A DNA stretch of 64,000 bases, taken from positions 3,776,962 through 3,840,961 of the forward strand of contig NC_008278.1 of assembly GCF_000058485.1 (NCBI RefSeq). Reading direction: 5' to 3'. A model generated the notes under the pieces. That model had not been told where the DNA came from. It saw nothing but the letters and a program-made list of their open reading frames with translations, and searched no databases. Both the position numbers and the translations under genes were made by a program. This DNA is from Frankia alni ACN14a (GTDB lineage: Bacteria > Actinomycetota > Actinomycetes > Frankiales > Frankiaceae). Of the stretch, positions 60,097 through 64,000 are shown one piece after another; the first letter of the stretch is position 1; each line of letters opens with the position of its first letter.

Positions 60097-61311
60097 TCAG
60101 CTGGTGGCGCCGTTTTCCTTGAACTCGATGATCTTGTCCCAGTCGTAGCCGAGCTCGAGGAGGATCTCCTCGGTGTGCTGGCCGTGCTCGGGGGCGGCGG
60201 TGAGGTCGAGGTGCTTCTCGTCGAACTGCACCGGGCTCGCCGCGACGGAGAACGTGTTGCCGTTGCCGTCGGTGATCTTCGGCAGGTAGCCGTTGGCCTG
60301 GACCTGCGGGTCCTGATGCAGCTCGGGGGCGGTGCGCACGGCGTCCCAGACGCCGTCGAAGTCGGCGAGGGCCTTCTCCCAGTGCGACAGCGGCGCCGAC
60401 TCGAAGGTTGCCCGCAGCTCGGCGATGCACTCGCGCCGGTTGGCGAAGCGGACCTTCGCGTCGCTGTACCGGGGGTCGTCGATGAGGTCGGTGCGGCCGA
60501 GCCGGGTGCAGAAGTCCGCCCAGAAGCGGTCGGCCTGCAGCAGCACGACCGCGAGGAAACGGCCGTCGCCGGTGCGGTAGAGGTTCGCGACCGGGTTGGG
60601 CATCTCCTCGAGCTGGAACTTCGGGATCGGGGCGCCGGTGACGCCCGCCCCGACGATGTCCGGGGCGAGCTGCCAGATCGCGGCGGCCAGCAGGGACACG
60701 TCGACGACGGACGGCTCGCCGCTGCGCTCGCGACGGAACAGTGCCGCGGCGATGCCGCCCGCGAGCGCGAAGCCGCCGTAGGTGTCACCGAAGGCGGGAC
60801 GCTGCGGCGCGGGCCAGTCGCCCTCGTGCGGGATGAGCGAGTCGCCGATGCCGCCGCGCGACCAGTAGGCGGCCATGTCGTACCCGCCGCGGCCGGCCTG
60901 CTCCCCGCGCGAGCCGTAGCCGTGGCCGCGCGCGTAGATGATCTTCGGGTTCCAGGCGCGGACGTCGTCGACGTCGATGCCGGCGCGGGCGCGGGAGTCG
61001 GGCAGCAGGTTCGTCACGAACACGTCCGACTGCTCGACCAGCTTGCGCAGGATCTCGCGGCCGGACTCGCTGCCGATGTCCAGACCGAGGCTGCGCTTGC
61101 CGCGGTTGGGCTGCTCGATGAAGTGGTTGATGCTGCCGGCACCGGCGACGATGCCGGAGCTGATCAGGCCGCGCTGCGGGTCACCCGTGACCGGGTGCTC
61201 GATCTTGACGACGTCGGCGCCCCAGTCGGCGAGCACGGCGCCCGCCGACGGGACGAACGTCCACGTCGCCACCTCGACGACCCGCACGCCGGCCAGGATG
61301 TCCTGCTTCAT
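60097..61311 (-). CDS. CaiB/BaiF family CoA-transferase or racemase
   Basis: 404 residues. Family opening LAGVRVVEVATWTFVPSAGA, DWGADVVKIEHPVTGD, QPNRGKRSLGLDIGSESGRE, and the catalytic region GRGGYDMAAYWSRGGIGD with Asp in the expected place, followed by FGDTYGGFALAGGIAAALF. All features of an active family III enzyme are present. The ATG at 61311 lies inside the second copy of a 17-bp duplication, whose first copy supplies a six-codon leader overlapping by ATGA. ATG 61350 is an alternative without a ribosome site. It lies upstream of the fused ACAD on the same strand. Confidence 0.88.
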   Translation of the reverse strand: MKQDILAGVRVVEVATWTFVPSAGAVLADWGADVVKIEHPVTGDPQRGLISSGIVAGAGSINHFIEQPNRGKRSLGLDIGSESGREILRKLVEQSDVFVTNLLPDSRARAGIDVDDVRAWNPKIIYARGHGYGSRGEQAGRGGYDMAAYWSRGGIGDSLIPHEGDWPAPQRPAFGDTYGGFALAGGIAAALFRRERSGEPSVVDVSLLAAAIWQLAPDIVGAGVTGAPIPKFQLEEMPNPVANLYRTGDGRFLAVVLLQADRFWADFCTRLGRTDLIDDPRYSDAKVRFANRRECIAELRATFESAPLSHWEKALADFDGVWDAVRTAPELHQDPQVQANGYLPKITDGNGNTFSVAASPVQFDEKHLDLTAAPEHGQHTEEILLELGYDWDKIIEFKENGATS

Positions 61312-61329
61312 CGGATGTCCTGCCTCATC
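61296..61329. repeat. 17-bp direct tandem duplication over a start codon
   Basis: 61296-61312 and 61313-61329 (GGATGTCCTGCYTCATC on the plus strand) differ in one base. Each copy carries an ATG on the minus strand, but only the inner one is in frame with CaiB. Confidence 0.9.
61308..61328 (-). CDS. Putative six-codon leader peptide overlapping the CaiB start
   Basis: ATG at 61328 encodes MRQDIR and stops at a TGA that overlaps the CaiB ATG (ATGA). It exists because the start region of CaiB (ATG AAG CAG GAC ATC) has been duplicated with a 17-bp shift. A GGAG lies three bases ahead and GAGGAG further upstream. Translation is plausible but unproven. Confidence 0.3.
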   Translation of the reverse strand: MRQDIR

Positions 61330-61533
61330 GGCTCCGGTCTCCTCGAACATGTGTGTGTCTCTGCGGACTGAGCTGTCACGGACTGATCTCTACGGTTCTC
61401 TGAGCGGTGTGTGTCGCTGATGGTCCGAAGCCGGATCGGCCGGCCGTGGGGGCGGCGTGACTGGTCCGGATGCCGTTGCGGGCGCATGCTGATCACCCCG
61501 CCCGACGGCCCCACCGGTCGAGCATCCTGCATG

Positions 61534-61562
61534 TTGACATGACCGTCAAACGTCGCTCCAAT
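61534..61562 (+). promoter_or_regulatory. Promoter with overlapping operator site 9
   Basis: TTGACATGACCGTCAA (61534-61549). Plus strand: TTGACA, 17-bp spacer, TCCAAT (61557-61562), before the SnoaL/SDR operon. Minus strand: TTGACG, 17-bp spacer, GATGCT (61526-61521), toward CaiB. The site could control both directions. Confidence 0.6.
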
Positions 61563-61608
61563 GACGATGGCGAGGCCAGCGGCGGCCTCCCGAGGAGGTG
61601 GGCGAGCG

Positions 61609-61746
61609 GTGACGGCGGACATTTCGGACTTCCGAGGTCAGGAAAGAGCCCGTCCTTCGTCCGCCGGGGACCAGCTCCCAGGTCAGGCTCCGGCCGAATC
61701 TGTCGCTCCCGTCAACATCGTCGGCGCGCGGGCGGCCCGCCGGTGA
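61609..61746 (+). CDS. Putative 45-residue small protein coupled to the SnoaL-like gene
   Basis: The GTG at 61609 is preceded by GAGGAGG at 61592-61598. The reading frame MTADISDFRGQERARP... ends at 61746, where its TGA overlaps the GTG start of the SnoaL-like gene (GTGA). The SnoaL-like gene has no ribosome site of its own, so reading this small frame would explain how it is translated. No domain is recognisable. It could be just a leader. Confidence 0.4.
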   Translation: MTADISDFRGQERARPSSAGDQLPGQAPAESVAPVNIVGARAARR

Positions 61747-62330
61747 GCACGCCGACGGGTGGACCGGCCACGGCCGGCGACGAGGCGGCCATCCGCCGGG
61801 TGCTGCTGGAGTACTGCCGCGGCATCGACCGGCTCGACCTCGAACTGGTCCGCGGCTGCTACTGGCCGGAGGCGACCGACCGGCACGGCCCGTTCACCGG
61901 CACCCGCGACGAGTTCATCGACTGGGTCGGCCCGCTGCTGGGCCGCCAGACCATGACCATGCACCATCTCGGCAACGTCCTCGTCGACATCCCCGCCGGT
62001 CACGACGTCGCCGACGCCCACGTCGCCGTCGCCGAGAGCTACGGCGTCGCCTACCACGCGGGCGAGCCGGCCGGCGACGTGCGGTGGAACTACGCCGCGG
62101 GCTTCCGGTACGTCGACCGGTTCGAACGCCGCGACGGGCGGTGGCGCATCGCCGACCGGATCACCGTCATCGAGTGGGTCCGGCCCTGGGACGCCGACCG
62201 CGACCGGATCACCAAGTTCGGCGAGCACCTGCCGCGCCGCGACCGCACCGACCCGCTCTACGCCACGCAGGCGGCGGCCGAAGTGCGGGAACTGGGAGCG
62301 GGGAAGACAGCAGCGCGGGAATCGGCGTGA
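61743..62330 (+). CDS. SnoaL-like (NTF2-fold) protein
   Basis: 195 residues. The opening helix DEAAIRRVLLEYCRGIDRLD and LELVRGCYWPEATDRHGPFT are typical of SnoaL_4/ring-hydroxylating dioxygenase beta-subunit-like NTF2 folds, continuing through WRIADRITVIEWVRPW. Members act as dehydratases, isomerases or partner subunits in aromatic and steroid breakdown. It has no Shine-Dalgarno and begins by overlap with the small frame upstream. Its stop overlaps the SDR start (GTGA). Transcribed from the site 9 promoter. Confidence 0.85.
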   Translation: MSTPTGGPATAGDEAAIRRVLLEYCRGIDRLDLELVRGCYWPEATDRHGPFTGTRDEFIDWVGPLLGRQTMTMHHLGNVLVDIPAGHDVADAHVAVAESYGVAYHAGEPAGDVRWNYAAGFRYVDRFERRDGRWRIADRITVIEWVRPWDADRDRITKFGEHLPRRDRTDPLYATQAAAEVRELGAGKTAARESA

Positions 62331-63079
62331 GGCTGGCCGAGACGGTCGCCCTGGTGACCGGCGCCGGGCAGGGCGTCGGGCGTGGCGTGGCGCTGGCGCT
62401 GGCCGCCGAGGGCGCGGCCGTCGCGGTCGTCGGGCGCACGCTGGCGAAGTGCGAGGCGGTGGCGGCCGAGATCGTCGAGCGGGGCGGGCGGGCGATCGCG
62501 GTGCAGGCCGACGCGGGGGTCCGCGCCGACGTGGACGCCGCCGTGGCCGCGGTCCGCGCCGGGCTCGGCCCGGTGACGAGCCTCGTCAACGTCGCGCAGA
62601 CCACCCGGTACGGCTCGATCCGCCGGCTCACCGAGGACGACCTGGACGCCGTCTGGCAGTCGGGCCCGGTCGGGTCGCTGCGGTTCATGCAGGCCTGCTT
62701 CGACGACCTGCGGGCCAGCAAGGGCAGCGTGGTCAACTTCGGCTCCGGCAGCGGGCTGACCGCCCGCCCCGCGATGGGCGCCTACGCCGCGGTCAAGGAG
62801 GCGCTGCGGACGATGAGCCGCGTCGCCGCCGCCGAGTGGGGCCGCTACGGCATCCGGGTCAACGTCGTCTGCCCGCTCGCCGGCTCGCCCGGCTTCGACA
62901 GTTGGACGGCCGACCTGCCCGACGCCGCGGCGAGCCTCGCCGCCCAGGTGCCGCTGGGTCGACTCGGCGACGCCGAGGCCGACGTCGGGCGCGCCGTGGT
63001 CTTCCTCGTCGGCCCGGACGCTCAGTACATCACCGGCACCACCCTGATGGTCGACGGCGGCTATGACTACCTCCGGTGA
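62327..63079 (+). CDS. Short-chain dehydrogenase/reductase
   Basis: 250 residues with a complete classical SDR site: VTGAGQGVGRG loop (residues 10-20), catalytic Ser140 (FGSGSG), Tyr153 and Lys157 (AYAAVK), and the TGTTLMVDGGYD end. Where most members read NNAG this one reads LVNVAQ, a modest deviation. Substrate unknown: a hydroxyacyl-CoA or cyclic alcohol by context. The GTG start overlaps the SnoaL-like stop; the next SDR overlaps its 3' end by 17 bases, so the three genes are tightly coupled. Confidence 0.9.
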   Translation: MRLAETVALVTGAGQGVGRGVALALAAEGAAVAVVGRTLAKCEAVAAEIVERGGRAIAVQADAGVRADVDAAVAAVRAGLGPVTSLVNVAQTTRYGSIRRLTEDDLDAVWQSGPVGSLRFMQACFDDLRASKGSVVNFGSGSGLTARPAMGAYAAVKEALRTMSRVAAAEWGRYGIRVNVVCPLAGSPGFDSWTADLPDAAASLAAQVPLGRLGDAEADVGRAVVFLVGPDAQYITGTTLMVDGGYDYLR

Positions 63080-63998
63080 GTCGACCGGCCGCGCCGGTGC
63101 CCAGGGTCCGTTAGCCGGCGGCCCGCTGGCGGGCGGTTCGTCGGCGGCCGGTTCGCTGGCGGGTGGTTCGTTGGCGGGTGAGGTCGCGCTGGTCACGGGG
63201 GCGGGTTCGGGGATCGGCGCGGCCAGCGCCCGCCGGCTCGCCGCCGAGGGCGCGGCGGTCGCCGTCACCGACCTTGCCGGCGCGTCGGCGCAGCGGGTCC
63301 GCGACGAGATCGTCGCGGCCGGCGGGCAGGCCGTCGCGCTCGCCCTCGACGTCGCCGACGAGGCCGCCGTGCGCGACTGCGTCGCGCGGGTCGCGGCCGA
63401 GCTCGGCCCGATCGGCGTGCTGCACAACAACGCCGCCGCGACCGCACTGTCCGGCGGCGGCGGCGACGCCGAGGTGCTCACGATGTCGGCGGAGCTCTGG
63501 GACGCGACGATGGCCGTCAACGTCCGCGGGCCGATGCTGCTGGCGCGCGCCGCGCTGCCCGCGATGATCGCCGCCGGCCGCGGGTCGATCGTCAACACCT
63601 CGTCGGGGGCCGCCGCGGCCGCCGAGCACCTGCGCCCGGCCTACGGCGCGTCGAAGGCGGCGCTGGAGTCCCTGACCCGCAGCATCGCCGCCCGCTACGG
63701 CCCGGTCGGAGTGCGCTGCAACGCCGTCGCCCCGGGACTCGTGCTGACCGACACCGTCCGCGGGCCCGGCCGCGGGCTGCGCCGGATGCGCGCCGTGTTC
63801 GCCGCGCACACCCCGTCCCCGCTGGGCACGCCCGACGAGGTCGCCCGGGTCGTGGCGTTCCTCGCCTCCGACGCCGCCCGTTACGTCAACGGCGTCGTGC
63901 TGCGCGTCGACGGCGGCATGGGCGCCGCCCAGCCCTACCTCGCCGACCTGCTCGGCCGCCACGCCGCGGTCGAGAACGCGCCGACCGTGCTTTCCTGA
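63063..63998 (+). CDS. Short-chain dehydrogenase/reductase with a Gly/Ser/Leu-rich head
   Basis: 311 residues. The SDR domain starts at about residue 39 (GEVALVTGAGSGIGAASARR), then HNNAAATA in place of NNAG, VNTSSGAAAAAEHLRP with catalytic Ser, AYGASKAAL with Tyr and Lys, and VNGVVLRVDGGMGA. The head of about 38 residues is made of LAGG/SLAGG repeats from short DNA repeats and is not part of the fold. It overlaps the previous SDR by 17 bases. The stop lies two bases before the window end. Two consecutive SDRs may oxidise different hydroxyls of one substrate. Confidence 0.88.
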   Translation: MTTSGESTGRAGAQGPLAGGPLAGGSSAAGSLAGGSLAGEVALVTGAGSGIGAASARRLAAEGAAVAVTDLAGASAQRVRDEIVAAGGQAVALALDVADEAAVRDCVARVAAELGPIGVLHNNAAATALSGGGGDAEVLTMSAELWDATMAVNVRGPMLLARAALPAMIAAGRGSIVNTSSGAAAAAEHLRPAYGASKAALESLTRSIAARYGPVGVRCNAVAPGLVLTDTVRGPGRGLRRMRAVFAAHTPSPLGTPDEVARVVAFLASDAARYVNGVVLRVDGGMGAAQPYLADLLGRHAAVENAPTVLS

Positions 63999-64000
63999 GG

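Noticed and set aside
59500-60430. In-frame extension of the double ACAD to 60430
   Set aside because: The extra 156 codons run through the intergenic space and antisense to the CaiB gene and have no ACAD similarity; GTG 59962 has a ribosome site.

Overview
The window is very GC-rich DNA with dense gene packing, many GTG starts, frequent ATGA/GTGA stop-start overlaps and expanded acyl-CoA families (paired FadE-type dehydrogenases, CaiB/BaiF proteins, SCP2-type thiolases, DUF35 proteins, F420-type LLM oxidoreductases, TetR regulators). This points to a free-living, catabolically versatile actinomycete. A Frankia/Pseudofrankia or mycobacteria/Pseudonocardia-like host is my inference; there is no rRNA marker to settle it. 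I see no rRNA, tRNA, CRISPR array, IS transposase or phage gene.

Layout. 0-2.2 kb: the start of an acyl-CoA ligase, an isochorismatase-fold protein and a double VOC protein. 2.2-6.0 kb (minus): enoyl-CoA hydratase, two acyl-CoA dehydrogenases (ACADs) and a TetR gene. 6.4-8.6 kb (plus): DUF35, thiolase-like and MaoC genes. 8.6-11.7 kb: CaiB and an acyl-CoA ligase, divergent. 11.8-17.2 kb: a second TetR gene, then amidohydrolase, LLM and amidohydrolase, then a convergent Rieske oxygenase. 17.5-22.6 kb: ACAD pair, DUF35, thiolase and CoA-transferase. 22.6-26.4 kb: a DUF222/HNH gene between palindromic repeats, then an ABC-F ATPase. 26.4-32.2 kb: TetR, LLM, and a ligase/ACAD/ACAD operon. 32.4-38.6 kb: SDR, an HMG-CoA-synthase-like/DUF35 fusion, thiolase, SDR, a DUF2889 protein and a double-hotdog protein. 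38.8-46.5 kb: acyl-CoA ligase, a double CaiB protein, a SnoaL-like protein, two TetR genes and an amidohydrolase. 46.5-55.7 kb: a branched-chain-amino-acid-type ABC importer with two lipoprotein receptors, a LivH-LivM-LivG fusion, a LivF carrying a repeat tail, an SDR and a GntR gene. 56.3-57.6 kb: a secreted RCC1-repeat protein. 57.7-64 kb: a fused double ACAD, CaiB, SnoaL-like protein and two SDRs.

How the parts fit. The gene set has every step for importing, CoA-activating and beta-oxidising bulky carboxylic acids, possibly after ring attack by the Rieske oxygenase: ligase or CoA-transferase, heteromeric ACADs, crotonase/MaoC hydratases, SDR dehydrogenases, and thiolase or retro-aldolase. 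The substrate is unknown; cholesterol-like or terpenoid acids are plausible by analogy with ChsE1/E2, FadE34 and Ltp2-DUF35.

The strongest new signal is regulatory. A near-identical inverted repeat, TTGAC-N6-GTCAA, occurs at nine places, nearly always between divergent operons. At six of them it overlies the -35 of a recognisable promoter with 17-18 bp spacing. Two TetR paralogues with the same recognition helix sit in operons next to such sites. This suggests one local regulon covering much of the 64 kb.

Short tandem duplications (9-18 bp) around stop and start codons are a second recurrent feature.
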